In this document: piece by piece, positions 42,010 to 54,230 of the stretch
How the letters are laid out: every line of letters starts with the position of its first letter
Numbering within the stretch: the first letter of the stretch is position 1
Assembly (NCBI GenBank): GCA_028554755.1
Contig: JAPTOF010000024.1
Coordinates: forward strand, 930,001-994,000
DNA length: 64,000 nt
Direction of reading: 5' to 3'
DNA from: Cordia subcordata
Lineage: Eukaryota; Streptophyta; Magnoliopsida; Boraginales; Cordiaceae
Program-made: the position numbers and the translations under genes
The notes under the pieces: generated by a model
Database searches by the model: none
Told to the model about the DNA's origin: nothing
The model's input: only the letters and a program-made list of their open reading frames with translations

Positions 42010-43050
42010 TTGTATTTAGGGTTTCAAAGGGTATTTTACATATATGTCTATGTGTTTGTTGAAATGCCTCAATGAAGTTGCATATGTATATTGAAGTCTA
42101 TTATGCTATTAACCATGTCTAAATCACTATGCTAGTATGTCTATGTGTCTGTGTGGTGATTACATGAAGTGGGTATGCTTATATACAAGTCTATGTGTGT
42201 ATTTGCATACTTAATAGCATTAATAGCTTTTATTACATACATGTTGGGTGCCATTGCTTAAATTGGTGTAATCTAGGTATGCTATGTGTGCTTAGTAGTA
42301 GAACACTCTGGAATATTCTCGAATGTCATACCCTAGATATGTTTGCTTTACCTATAATGTTAATATCTGCTATTGTGATGATGGTCAATGGTACATAACT
42401 AATGGCTAACCTAAGTCGAGTCTCCCTTAGCTTTAAATCCAGCTAATGGGTTTTAGGGTAGGTTAGTCGACCTTAGACTGATTAGGTGGTGGCTTTAAAT
42501 CTAGTTAATAGTTTAGACGCTAGGGTTAGATCGATCTAAGTCACCTAGAATCCTAACCAGCTAGCCCTATGGCCCTAAGTCATCAAAACCATATACCATG
42601 CTCTAGGGGTTGACACCTAGGAACAGATTCGCACTGAGGCTTAAGGTATAATTAGGAGGTTAATTAAGAGACTAGATGAGAGCAACCAAGTTTAATCCAT
42701 CAAGAAATCCTAACAAGGAGTAGTACTACCCATTTACAAGATGTAATCACCCTAATCCGCATTTCCACGTGTTTGACTTCCTTATATTACTTAATTCCCC
42801 CACCACACACACACCCCTTTTATTTTCTTGCTTTAGGTTAGATTTTCCTTTCTCGAGCTCCCATCGAACCAAAAAAACCCAAAAATATCTAGGTAAGAAC
42901 CCAACACGTAGCTTCTTAAGACGCATATAACTTAGGACACCTTACGTATTAGGCTTCCCCATGGATTCGACCTTGCATTGGCACACACTGTGCTACAAGC
43001 AACTCGTGCGCTTGTGGGCTATTTAGGCTTGTACCACGAGATAGCGATCA
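41716..43050 (+). mobile_element. LTR D, second copy, 5' truncated
   Basis: It starts in mid-LTR with acacccatctctgaaaaccc, homologous to about 4410 of the first D copy, and runs to AGATAGCGATCA at 43050. A TA microsatellite is at 41972-42006. The palindrome of this LTR (42603-42620) reads CTAGGGGTTGACACCTAG. Its missing first part is replaced by LTR E, as expected if E had inserted into the 3' LTR of D and the left side was later deleted. Confidence 0.82.
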
Positions 43051-43094
43051 ATAATGCAATTTATTCAATATCAACAATAAGAGATAGTAGAAAA

Positions 43095-44982
43095 TGTTAG
43101 GATTAGTATGCCCTAAAGCTCACATGACATTTGGATATGAAACAATGTATAATCATATTTTTGTTAAATGGCATTATGAGTTTCTTACATATAATCTCTG
43201 TTATGTTTTATCGATGCATGTATGAAAGTCTTTTGACTTGCACTGATGACTTGGGTGCACAGAGAGGCTGGACGCATAGTAGGTCCAAGTCTAGATTTAG
43301 TCACGTCATAAATTGAATCCATAACCAAATAGTAGTGTTGGGCACTCTACTGGATAAGGTTATATTGAGCAAGTCTCCTCTTTGAGGGTGATCTACCTAG
43401 GTCATTAGAGGACTTTCTGGATTTGTCTCAATAGTACGTGTGTCACGTATTGGATAGACCATTGTGAGTATGTTTTCTAGAGACGTACTATCAAAGAAAG
43501 AAAACAAAACACTCACTGCTACGAAATGATCATTGCTCTTAATCCTAAGTATATGTGGATGAACTAATGAAGTTAGGGTTTAGTACTTTGATTCACTGTG
43601 GGTGAGATCTTATTTTATTAGGATCAACAGCCTTATTCATTGAGTGCTAAGTTCTAATTAATTAGAACATGCATATGCAAAATGGAATCTATGTGCCTCC
43701 TTTGGGATTATCCAAATTTATCATCCGAATCTAGATCTAGTGATACTACCTTTATAGGTGTGTCTGTCATATGGCTTGAGGGTCGCTTCTGAGATCAAGA
43801 GATTCCATGACCAAGGATGGTTGGCAATTGGACAAGAAACCCAACGGAAAAAGATACAGCTAAGGAGGTGATAGTACACAGGCCAAAGAACCGATCTTAG
43901 CTGTGGGTATACATAGAGGGGCATTATGGTTGGTTGTTTAGTAGGTCAAAGACAAAGTTCACATTCTTTTGTGATAAGCTTTTGGGTAATGACAATTATT
44001 CTTGGAGTGCAACTTTGATCTTATGGTGGAATAAATCGGAGTTAAAAATAATTATTATGTCGCCTAGATCGGGCAAGGATATTTTTAATTATTTTTGGAA
44101 GCCAATGATAATTGTGTCTTCTTGGTCCCTTCCCTAGTTGAAATGACTTTGAGAGAGTAATCTTGAAAGAGCAAATTCCATATTTTGGTAATAGACTTAT
44201 TTGGCCAAAGCTTGAAATTGGGTTTGGGCTTTCTTTAAAGTCCAAGATAACCTAATTAGGCTAGGATGGTTTCCTATTGGGCTTGGGCCTCTACATGGAT
44301 TATGGACTATGTGTTGAACTTGGATAATGGGATTGGCCTAAGTCTTCCAAGACAAGTGGACAACTTGCAAAATACTACAAAAACAAGTGGACAACTTGCA
44401 CAAGTCTTCCAAGACAAGATTGACAAGTTACATAAAGGACATACTACATGGAAATTTTCTCCCACATTGAAAGTTAGCAACTTTAGGTGCCAAGGTTCTC
44501 TCTATAAATAGACAAGACCCTACACCTTTTATGTATTCCACTTTGTAGTTGATTTCTTCCTTTTTGGCAAGAAAATACTACAACACATAGTACACACTTA
44601 TTGTGTGATTTTTGCTCTAGTTTTTCAAGAGCATATTACTTTGCTTCTTCCCACACAAGAGGCTATTCTCTCAAGATAAGTCTCTTTAATCATAGGGAAG
44701 AAGACTGGGGTGTTGCTTATTGCGACACCCTTGTAGTAAATTTTTGGTGGCCTTGTTCATGAACGGGAACAAAGCTCGTGACCGGTTTTAGCTTCATCAA
44801 AGGCTCCACGCTTCAAGAGGTTAGCTTTATATATTTTTGCAAGTACTAGTTATATTCTATATGTTCTTGAGCATGTTCTTGTGTGTGTAATGTGGTTATT
44901 TTATTTTCCTAGCATGTTTTCTTAGTTATAATTTAGAAAATATGGACTAGGATACACCACACTTAATAATATCGATCCTACA
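43095..44982 (+). mobile_element. Solo LTR S (1.9 kb, unassigned LTR family)
   Basis: The sequence begins TGTTAGGATTAG and ends ATCGATCCTACA, so the tips TGTTAGGAT and ATCCTACA are near-inverted repeats. Perfect GAAAA duplications lie at 43090-43094 and 44983-44987. A TATAAATA box is at 44503-44510, followed by about 470 bases of R-U5. No internal region or second LTR is present. It is unlike the Athila-type LTRs in sequence and composition. The strand is taken from the TATA box position. I cannot decide between Ty1/copia and another LTR group. Confidence 0.85.
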
Positions 44983-44987
44983 GAAAA

Positions 44988-45104
44988 TAGGCAAGAGTGA
45001 CTAGGATTAAGGCACAATTAGGGTAATTGAGCAATCAGTTGAGCGCTAGAGACCTCACAAAATTACTTTCTCAATCAAAAATGAACCCTAAAGTCTAGTC
45101 CTAT
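44988..45104 (+). pseudogene. gag: gag C-terminal remnant of element J (split by solo LTR S)
   Basis: Bases 43051-43089 (reading MQFIQYQQ) and 44988-45060 together correspond to the gag segment that in H reads MFLSQQ then MAKMDAQLGQLVSQLSAR. In J it is full of stops and shifted. The left side is cut by LTR D, so the gag core, primer site and 5' LTR of J are missing from their expected place. Confidence 0.72.
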
Positions 45105-46155
45105 TCATTCACCAATACCACTCACCTCCCTTAGGCCCAGGGTAAGGCTGTCACCACTCTTAGAAGTAGTAGAATATTGGATAATAAAGTAGAAGTTGAC
45201 TATACAGTACCTGTACCTAGTGGTCCTTCTGGGTTTAGAGATCATGACTATAACCCTGTTGAGAGAGACTCTAGAGAGAGTCTGATTGAGAGCATTGAGC
45301 CTATAAAAAACCATGGAAACAGTAGTACTTCTTACGCATATCCAGAAGGAGAGGATCCTATTAATGATTCCTATAAGTCTAGAGATTTGAGCCTAGAGTT
45401 CCTTATCTATCTACCTTAGAGAAGTTTTCACCTAGTAAGGACACTAGATTTCTCAAAATCCTAAAGCATCTTAAGGACCTCAAGGTCAATCTTCCTTTGA
45501 TAAAATTCGTCCGTTCTATTCCCTCTTACGCCAAGATCTTTAAGGATATTTGTACTAGGAAGCGCTGACCTTCGATTATGCTTAAGAAAGTGAAGCTCAT
45601 GGAGAAAGTGAGTAGTATTTATTCCATTGGCCCTCTAACCAAGATTAGTGACCCTGGAGATTTCACCATTCCTTGTAGGATCCATGAGACCCACTTTGAT
45701 CATGTCTTGCTAGACTTAGGATTTAGTGTAAACCTCATCCCATACTCAATCTACCAACAGCTAGGTCTAAGAGTCTTGTCCCCCACGCACATTACCTTAT
45801 GACTAGCTAACAAATCTGAGAGAAAACTTAAGGGAGTGGTAGAACATGTGCTTGTCTAAGTGAGTTTGTGTACCCCGTAGATTTTATAGTGCTCAATATG
45901 GATTCGGGACATGACTCTAGACATTCTGCCCCTATTCTCTTAGGTTGTCCCTTCCTTGCTACTATAGATGCTATTGTTCATTGTAGGTCAGGGTTATTAG
46001 AGATGAAATCTAGAAATTTGACATCCACCATGAAGGTTGTCGAGAGGGTGAGTAGGGCTAGTGTACGAGAAGAAGGAGATGGAGAAGAGTTCTTTAGAGT
46101 TGATGTGATTGATTCTTGTGTTAAGGACTTTGTAGAGATGACTATAACGATATAG
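45105..46155 (+). pseudogene. pol: Protease region of element J (broken)
   Basis: The linker (45177-45419) reads VEVDYTVPVPSGPSGFRDHD and breaks by a shift. The protease part (45578-45802) has SIGPLTKISDPGDFTIPC and LLDLGFSVNLIPYSIYQQLG, with the active site altered from DLGSS to DLGFS. It stops in TGA at 45800-45802, the codon before LAN/LAD. The second half (45868-46155) gives VDFIVLNMDSGHD and ILLGCPFLATIDAIVHC. At least three breaks are visible. Confidence 0.85.
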
Positions 46156-47283
46156 AGGATTTAAAAAAAATTTAAAAAGATGTTGTCTAACTTTGATTTG
46201 GAGATCTTAGAGCAGAAATGTATTGCTTCTAATTCTTTAGTTGAGAATTCTTTGATTGATAAATCACTTGAGGTTTTTCCTTTTAGTCTTAATTCTAGTA
46301 ATGTCTCCATTGATGTTATTGAGGTTGAGTTCCCCTTGGTTGAGCCTAGTCCATCTTTAGAGCTCAAACCCCTTCCTAAGTATTTAAAGTATGTTTCTTA
46401 GGCCCTAGTGAGACCCTTTCGGTTGTCATAGCTTTTGATCTTTCTAGTGAGCATAAGGATCGTCTCTTACAGGTTCTTAAGAAATATAGGAAAGCTATAG
46501 AGTGGAAATTTGATTATTTAAGAGGTATATATCCTTTGGTTTGCATGCATCGTATTCACCTTGAGGATGGAGTCATTCTTTCTAAGGAAATGCAAAGAAG
46601 GCTAAACGCAAACATAAGCGAAGTAGTAAAGAAAGAGATCATTAAGCTTTTAGGTACAGGCATTATCTATCCTATCTCTGATAATGAGTACGTTAGTCCA
46701 GTCTAACTTGTCTCTAAAAAGTCGAGGATCACAATGGTTGAGATTAAGAAAGAGAGCTTACCCTACGCGCACTTCCACAGGTTGAAGAGTTTGTATTGAT
46801 TATAGGAAGCACAACTCCAAAACTAGGAAAGATCATTTCCCGTTGACTTTCCTAGACCAGATCTTAGATATAGCAGTTTGGCGTAGCTACTATTGTTTTC
46901 TAGTTGGCTATTCCAGGTATAATCAGATCCTCGTACTTCCAGAAGACCAGGAAAAGACTACTTTTACTTGTCCTTATGGCACTTTTCCCTATAGAAGAAT
47001 GCCCTTCGGTTTATGTAATGCCCCAGTGACTTCTCAAAGATGTATAATGGCCATATTTAGCAATATGATTGAGAAACACTTAGAGATGTTCACGAACAAC
47101 TCCTTAGTCTTTGGTGATATCTTTGATGAGTGCTTGGGTCACCTCTCTTCAATCTTAGATCATTGTGTGTAGAAGAACTTAGTATTGAGTTTGGGGAAAT
47201 CCCACTTCATGGTGCAATAAGGGATAGTCTTGGGTCACATAGTTTCATCTGGTGGCATTTAAGTAGACCTAGCTAAGTTAGAA
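46156..47283 (+). pseudogene. pol: Spacer and reverse transcriptase of element J (catalytic box lost)
   Basis: The spacer (46180-46401) ends SPSLELKPLPKYLKY. RT begins CMHRIHLEDGVILSKEMQRR and continues with IIKLLGTGIIYPISDNEYVS, then shifted. The open part 46843-47172 has EDQEKTTFTCPYGTFPYRRM, PFGLCNAPVTSQRCIMAIFS and EMFTNNSLVFG. The last replaces the family's F-M-D-D-F box: both catalytic Asp are Asn (AAC AAC), so the enzyme would be dead even without the stops. Further on, GIVLGHIVSSGGI is followed by TAA. Confidence 0.88.
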
Positions 47284-47900
47284 TTGATTGAGAAGTTGCC
47301 TGTCCCTAAGTGTGTTAAAGATGTTAGATCTTTTCTAAGGCATGCAGGATTCTACTGTAAATTCATTAAGGATTTTAGCCAAATAGCACGTCCCTTGTCT
47401 AGGCTCTTAGCACAGAATGTCCCCTTTGAGTTCAATGATGAATGTGTTAAGGCTTTTGATAGGCTTAAATCCTTCTTGTCTTCCTCCCCGATCATCCAGC
47501 CACCTAATTATAATCTTCTATTCGAGCTTATGTGTGATGTATCCGATTATGTGATAGGAGCTGTTTAGGTCAAAGGCTTGATAGATTACCCTATGTAGTG
47601 GACTATGCTAATAAGACTCTTGATGAGACTCAAAAGAACTATACCACCACAAAAACAAAAGCTTCTAGCAGTTGTCTTCTCCTTTGACAAGTTTAGGTCC
47701 TATATCTTAGGGTCCAAGGTGATTGTCTACAATGATCATGTGGTGTTAAGGTATTTGTTAGCTAAAAAAGAGTCTAAGCCCAGTTGATTAGGTGGTTACT
47801 CCTTCTTTAAAAGTTTGATATTGAAATCTGAGATAAGAAAGGTAGTGAGAATTTAATAGTGGATCACCTTTCCTGTATTGTTAGTAAGTCCTCCAGTGAT
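47284..47900 (+). pseudogene. pol: RT connection and RNase H of element J (broken)
   Basis: The frame 47284-47568 reads [40 protein letters not shown] and ELMCDVSDYVIGAV, then TAG. RNase H continues in a shifted frame as [20 protein letters not shown] and [20 protein letters not shown]. The YTDH motif has become YNDH; the catalytic Asp is kept. The domain end is out of frame. Confidence 0.85.
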
Positions 47901-49250
47901 CCATCCCTTTATTCATGATTCATTTCCCAACGAGCAATTGTTTACCATTGCTTATCACACAACATGCTTTTCCCATATTATCAATTATATTGCCACGAGG
48001 AGTTTTCCTTCCCATAGGGAGAAAAGAGAGAGAAATAGGCTCCTAGCTCAAGTGAGCCATTTCTTTTGGGAAGATCCCTATCTTTTCAAGGTGTGTGTAG
48101 ATCAAGTGATTTGCTGGTGTATGCCTGAGGATCAGTTTGAAAGTGTGTTGAGTATGTCTCATGATAAGGGTTGTCGAGGACATTTTAGTCGCAAGAAGAC
48201 CTCCACGAAGCTCTTGCAAAATGGATTCTTTTGGCCCACTCTTTTAAGGATGCCCAAAAGTATTGCAAAAAGTGTGCTAAATGTCAAAAGTCTGGGTCTA
48301 TCTCCAGAAGAAACATGATGACTTTATTCTTCCATGTGAGCTATTTGATGTTTGGGGTATATATTTCATGGGTCCATTTCCACCTTCCTTTGGGTACCAA
48401 TACATTTTAGTGGTAGTAGACTATGTGTCCAAATGGATTAAGGCCACTCCTACACGCACTAATGACCATAGGATAATGGTTAAGTTTATTAAGGAGAATA
48501 CTTTCTCTAGATTTGGAGTCCCTAGGTCTTGATTAGTGATGATGGCTTGCACTTTCGTCATAGGACACTAGAGGCCTTGTTGAGAAGATACTCGATCACA
48601 CACAAGGGTACTACTCTTTATCATCCATAAACGAGTGGACAAGTAGAGATGTCCAATAGGGAGGCCAAGCACATTATAAAGAAACCAGTTAGGCCCGATG
48701 GGAGAGATTGGCCCATTAGGTTGTATGATGCTTTGTGGGCCGACTGTATCACTTTTAGAACTCCCATTTATATATCCCCGTATAGATTGGTTTATGGAAA
48801 GGCTTGTCACTTGCTGGTAGAGCTTGAACATAGGGCTTATTGGGCAATCAACGCCCTAAACTTTGATTTGGCAAGAGTGGATGAGAAAAAAAGGCTTGAC
48901 CTAGCAAAGGTGGAAGAGTTTAGATTGGAGAAGTACAAGAACACCAAACTTTAAAAGGATAGGATGAAGAGGATTCATGGTAAACATATTCTTAAGAAAT
49001 CATTCTCTCCCTTTGATAAAGTTTGGTTACTTAACTCACGTTTGAAGCTCTTCCCAGGTAAACTCAAGACACGATGGGATGGTCCCTATAAAGTGTTGGT
49101 TGCCTACCCTTCTGAATCGGTCAAGATAAAGGATCCAAAGTATGGCCAAGAGTTGATAATGAATAGGTAACTCCTGAGCATGCATATGATCTGAGCATGA
49201 ATCGTGTGGAGGATTTAATGCTTCAGCACCCCATCTATGAAGGTGGATAA
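47901..49250 (+). pseudogene. pol: Integrase of element J (broken)
   Basis: The zinc-binding part (47878-48318) reads SHFFWEDPYLFKVCVDQ and SMSHDKGCRGHFSRKKTS, lacking a clean HHCC set. The core (48281-48532) has [19 protein letters not shown] with the first catalytic Asp changed to Tyr, then [11 protein letters not shown] and FSRFGVPRS before a stop. A shifted frame (48649-48954) supplies SNREAKHII with the Glu, and [20 protein letters not shown]. The tail (48964-49170) reads RIHGKHILKKSFSPFDK and [19 protein letters not shown]. The natural end PIYEGG and its stop are at 49248-49250. Confidence 0.88.
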
Positions 49251-50670
49251 AGAGAAGATGATCGCCTAGCTGACAACGTTGTGGTTACTGCTACTAAGAG
49301 GCAACTTAAGTTTAATTTTGCAATTTTGCACTTGTTTTTATTTTCCTTTTATTTGTTTTCTTCCTTTTCTTTTCACCCACACCAAAGTATTGAATCTCGA
49401 TCCTTTTTTCCCCATAGAATACACCTTTGCTTATTGTTTGCACATGTCAATAAAAGTTTGCATAGGCAATGCTACTAACTTTATTCCTTGCGAGTGTTTA
49501 TGGCTTGTAAGTTACGGGGTTAGTAGTTGATTGAATCACCATTAGCATAGAGAGCTTTGAAGACAATGCAAGGTTGTATCTATCCTTTCTCCACTTGTTC
49601 CTCATTTCTCTACCCCATCCTCACTACCCTTACTTGCTCCATATTGCTAATTGCTTGTTATGTTCTTTGCTTTATTTGCTTGAGAACAAGCAAAGTTTAG
49701 GTCTTAGGGTGTAAAGGTTTGGTTCTTATTACTTTATGCTTTTATTAGGGTAAAGTGCATTATCTTCTTAAAATTGGTGAATTCTTTTCAATTTTTGATG
49801 CATGAAGAGTCTCTTATTTCTTAGTTGACCATTGTATTGGCTATTGTGATTGACCCAATTGACAAGTGAATATGAGTTGTATTGTGGGGAATGAATGGAG
49901 TGGATTAAAAATTGGTTCTTGGAGGGGATGCCCTTGAAAGTTGTAGGGAATCAATATCTTTAAGAATGAACCTTGTAGCGATACCATAACTTGGTAGAAA
50001 AGAGTGTAGAAAAAAGGATTGTTGATGTGAGTGCCCCTTTCTTGATTGGTTCTTTTTGGTATGCCTTAGCCTTTCTTTTATTTTCTTTTTTTTTCTTTTT
50101 CTATAAATGCAATGCAAAGTATGAAAAAATCCAAAAAAATTTGGAAAAAGAGGAAAAAGGTGCAAAAGATCCAAAAGAAGGTTAAAAAATTGAAAAAAAT
50201 TAGAAAAGAGAAAAAGCCAAAAGTATCAAAAATTTTTATGAATAAGTGTATAAGTGACACAATGTCAACTAAGTACAAGCTATCCTCTTTATAGTTACAT
50301 GAATAAGGCTTTTATAAGCCATTGCATTTGCATATTCTCTCTCTTCTCTTGTCTTGAGGCTTTGTGTATATCGAAAGGCCATGTTAGTCGAGGGGACATT
50401 ATATATCAACATTTTGAATACATGCGTCAGAATCCTAGGTTGGTGGTGGTTTTGCTACTTGGGAACTTACCACAAGGTGCAAGGCCCTTTATGAGTAGAG
50501 GGAACTCCAAAGAGGCTTGGGAATCTCTCTATAATAGGAATGACCCCTTTATACTCCTTAGGTTCACCTTGATAGCGAGTCAATCCCTTAGGCAACCCTT
50601 TGCATTGACTTTAAGATAAACTAAGGATTAGACTTGCTTGGGAACAAGCGTGGAGAAGGTTTGGGGATGT
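49251..50670 (+). other. 3' non-coding block of element J with polypurine tract
   Basis: The order is as in the relatives: gctactaagaggcaac (49291-49306), an internal stem GCTTG-AGAA-CAAGC (49678-49691) with its purine tract, an A-rich tract (about 50105-50235), the hairpin GGCTT-TTAT-AAGCC (50307-50320), a terminal stem GCTTG-GGAA-CAAGC (50636-50649) and the polypurine tract GAGAAGGTTTGGGGATGT (50653-50670). The frames at 49905-50294 run through the A-rich tract and are not genes. Confidence 0.8.
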
Positions 50671-52554
50671 TGATATGTTGTGAATGTATGTGTATTTGCA
50701 TGGCATTTCTATACTTCTTTGAGGTGTTCTTGTACATTACTAGGTGTGTTAATGTTGCATTTATACCATACTTGTGCATAATAGGCTTTAAATGTCCATA
50801 GTTGAGTTTAGAACATAAATGCTACACTAATGCACATATATTTCTTATTTTAGGTGAAAAGTAAGGAAGCGTTTAGAGCTTAATGGATGATGATTTGATG
50901 TTGAAGAAAAGCCAAAGATGTTTTGGATATGAAGAAGTCGATAAGAACGTATTTGGAGGTCACCGGGCAAAGAACAAAGCAGCCAGGGAAAATCAGGCAT
51001 GAAAGGAGCAAGAAAGGAAGGTTTACTAGTCAAGGCCAGTCGCACCCTAGCCCAAGGCCTATCAACTAGCCCTACTTCCAGCCTAGATTAGAGCTCAAAA
51101 ATAGAGGCTAGATTCACTTGATCTGGAGGTTGGGAGCCCGACCTATCGATCAACTTTTGTAGCGAAGAAGGGCAATTTAAGGCCATTTTGAGCCTATTTT
51201 TCATATCTTCGTACCCATAATCTTCACACACGCACACACACTTAACCCTAATTCTCCCACCTCACTCACATATAAACACATACACACATCTAGATCTAAG
51301 CTATTTTTGGAGGATTACAACAATATTTGGTGAGAATTTGCTCAAGTTTGAACAAGAACAAGGAAGGGTGGAAGAGGAGTTCTCTCAACACCCTTTCATC
51401 CTATTTCATTTAATGCTTGAGTGGATAGATTAGAGTGACTAAACTTGTGTAATGGGTTAATTTTTATACTCAGTGTTATGGGATTCTATTGGCTTACATA
51501 TATATACATACTTTGTTCATGATGCAAATGGCTTTATTTTAATTCATGTTCATGTGTTTGATTTAGTGCCTGAATGAGTGGTATGTATATCAATTTGAGT
51601 TTATTTGCTATAGAACACTTCTAATCTTTTGAATATGCATGTCTATCTATTTGTTTATGGATAATATAAAGTGGGTTTGTTAGATTCATGTCTATGTAAG
51701 TGTTAACATGCCTATGGTGAATACATGCTCAAATCTTGTTACATGTTGACTCCCGATTGTTTCTAATAGGGTAAATCAAACCTATTTATGTTTGAATAGT
51801 GGATAGGTCAACATGTTCAGCATGCCTTATCTTAGAACATGTAGATTGCGCTACTTAGGTCCCAATCCACTTTTGTGTCCTTAGATTGATAGAGCCCAAC
51901 TCTAGACTAGCCTAGTCGAGACTCTTTAGCTTTAAATCTAGCTAATAAAAGTCTAGGCGGGGTTTGGTTAACATTAGTGACCCTTGAGTTTGGTTTTGAA
52001 TCCAACCAATAGTTTAGGAGCTAAGACAAGATCAATTTAGGACACCCAAGTAACCTCCCAGTCCCTCCTATGACCTTAGGTACATAAGGACCACGCCATA
52101 CTGCTAAGTGTGCACGCTTAGGGATGGACCCACACTGAGTTCTAGGGTGTAATTAGGACACTAACTAGTTGCTTAGTATTAGAAGCCCAGTTTAGTAAGC
52201 CTATGCCCCTAATCCCATAGCAAATAGATAGAAAGTTACTTGTTCACAAGTGTAGGTCACCCCATCACATTCCCATTGTTTTAATCCCCTAGGTTAGCTT
52301 AGTTCTCAATTTTCCTTTATTGCATTCATAGTGTAGTCTTTTATTTTCCCTTTTAGCTCCTAAAATCCAAAAGTACAAAAAGATGATTTGTTTAGGTTTC
52401 TATTTAGGATTCCACTAGAAAACACTAGCATAGGATTTTTCCATATATTGAGCCTCCTTATGGTGCAAAACCCGTATTAGTAGCCACTATATTGTACGGT
52501 TCGTATGCTTGCAAGACCTTTTAGGGCTTGCACCAAAAAAGCACACCACTATCA
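50671..52554 (+). mobile_element. 3' LTR of element J
   Basis: This is an 1884-bp LTR, TGATATGTTGTG to CCACTATCA. The next five bases TTATA belong to integrase codons of element G and would be the target duplication, but the matching 5' side is not in the window. The palindrome CTAAGTGTGCACGCTTAG lies at 52104-52121, followed by GGACCCA-CAC-TGAGTTC. The U3 motif cluster lies near 51028-51160. It is closely related to LTRs E and L. Confidence 0.9.
52104..52121 (+). other. U5 palindrome in LTR J
   Basis: CTAAGTGTGCACGCTTAG pairs along its whole length with a single G-T pair; the centre is the self-complementary GTGCAC. The CAC-loop stem follows at 52126-52142. Confidence 0.6.
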
Positions 52555-53345
52555 TTATAAAGCTTGGCATTATCATACACCTCAAACATAAGCTCTTCCA
52601 ATTCCACTAGGTCAAGCTTCCTTTTCTCACCCATTCTTGCCATATCAAAGTTTAGGGCGTTGATTGCCCAATAAGCCCTTTGCTCAAGTTCTACCAATAA
52701 GTGACAAGCCTTCCCATAAACCAACCTATATAGGGATATACCAATTGAAGTCTTTAAAGCAGTATGGTAGGCCTACAAAGCATTATTCAACCTAATAGAC
52801 TAATCTCTCCTATTGAGCCTAACCATTTTCTCTAAGATGTGCTTGATCTCCCTATTGGACATCTCTACTTGTCTACTAGTTTGTGGGTGATAAAGGGTTG
52901 CAACCTTATGAGTGACCAAGTATTTTCTCAATAAAGCCTCAAGTGTCCTATGGCTAAAATGCAAGCCACTATTATTAACCAAGACCCTGAGACCCTAAAT
53001 CTAGAAAAAAAATGTTCTCCTTAATGAACTTAACCACTATCCTATGGTCATTAGTGCGTGTAGGACTTGCCTTAACCCATTTGGACACGTAATCTACGGA
53101 CACTAGAACGTATCGGTACCCTAAGGGAGGTAGAAATGGACCCACAAAATCAATTCCTCAAACAAAATTTGCAAGACCTTTGCAACAGTCTTCTTGCCAC
53201 TAAAGTGACCTCGACAACTCTCATCATGACACATGCTCAAAATGCTCTTATACTCATCTTCGGGAAAACTCCAGCAAATCATTTTCTCCGCATACACTTT
53301 GAAGAGATAAGGGTCTTCCTAAAAGAAATGCCTAATTTGGGCTAA
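52555..53345 (-). pseudogene. pol: Integrase of element G (cut by LTR J)
   Basis: The minus strand holds NAKLYND at its cut end and, upstream, [20 protein letters not shown] and [20 protein letters not shown]. The core segment (52800-52982) reads [20 protein letters not shown], where SDRG has become NNSG, so one catalytic Asp is lost; [17 protein letters not shown] keeps the Glu. Near 53165 a deletion joins the zinc-binding segment (CHDESCRGHFSGKKTVAKVL) directly to the start of the core (ELILWVHFH-like), removing the CxxC. Everything after the NAKL segment lies beyond element J and was not found. Confidence 0.85.
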
Positions 53346-54230
53346 GAACTTATCTCTCTCTCTCTCTCTTCTTCTTCCAATAGGAGGAAAAATGGCCTGT
53401 AGTTAGATAATTATCTATATCAGCAAACCACGGTGTGCGATACGAGATGGCAAAGAACTCATCAGGAAATGAATCACGAAAAGAGGAAGTATCACTCGGG
53501 TACTCACTAACAAGATGGGAAAGATGATTCACGACCGAATTCTCACTACCCTTCTTGTCCCAAATCTTAACATCGAACAAAAAGGAGCATACACCTAATC
53601 AAGTAGGGCTTGGACTCTTTCTTAGCTAACAAATACCTCTATTCCACATGATCAGTGTACACAATCACCTTGGATGATAGGATGTACAACCTAAACTTGT
53701 CAAGGGAGAAGACTATCACTAGAACCTCATTTTCCATAGTGGTATAATTCTTTTAAGCCTTATCAAGAGTCTTACTAGCATAGTACACTGTATGGGGCAA
53801 CTTCTCTCTCATTTGGCCTAAAACAGCCCCTATAGCGAAATTAGAAATATCACACATATCTTTAAAGGGAAGACTCTAGTCAGGCGGATAGATGATTGGG
53901 GAGGATGACAATAAGGATTTAAGGCTATTGAAAGCTCTAACACACTCATAAGGATTTAAGCCTATCGAAAGCTCTAACACACTCGTCATTGAACTTAAAC
54001 AAGGCATCCTATGCTAAAAGCCTAGACATAAGACGCGCTATGTGACTAAAATCCTTAATGAATTTATGGTAGAACCCTATATGCCCTAGAAAAGATCTAA
54101 CATCCTTAACACACTTAGGGATAGGCAATTTCTCAATAAGCCCTACCTTATCCATGTCAACTTGAATGTCACTAGATGAAACTACTTGACCTAAGACTAT
54201 TCCTCTCTGCACCATGGAATGGGACTTCTC
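53346..54230 (-). pseudogene. pol: RT connection and RNase H of element G (broken)
   Basis: On the minus strand GIVLGQVVSSSDIQVDMDKV and FLGHIGFYHKFIKDFSHIAR (54215-54009) lead to the connection. RNase H words appear in shifted frames (DKAxKNYTTM, VIVYTDHVE). The end KIWDKKGSENSVVNHLSHLV (53580-53350) is open into the linker. A 37-bp direct duplication lies at 53911-53984 inside the connection and shifts the frame. Confidence 0.82.
53911..53984 (-). repeat. 37-bp tandem duplication in pol of G
   Basis: Bases 53911-53947 and 53948-53984 are direct copies of a 37-base unit beginning ataaggatttaag and ending ctctaacacactc, with two differences. The unit is not a multiple of three, so it breaks the frame. 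B has a single copy. Confidence 0.85.

Noticed and set aside
784..52735. Idea that F, M and G are parts of one minus-strand element split by J and H
   Set aside because: All three contain the same integrase segment (EHRAYW...), so they must be different copies.
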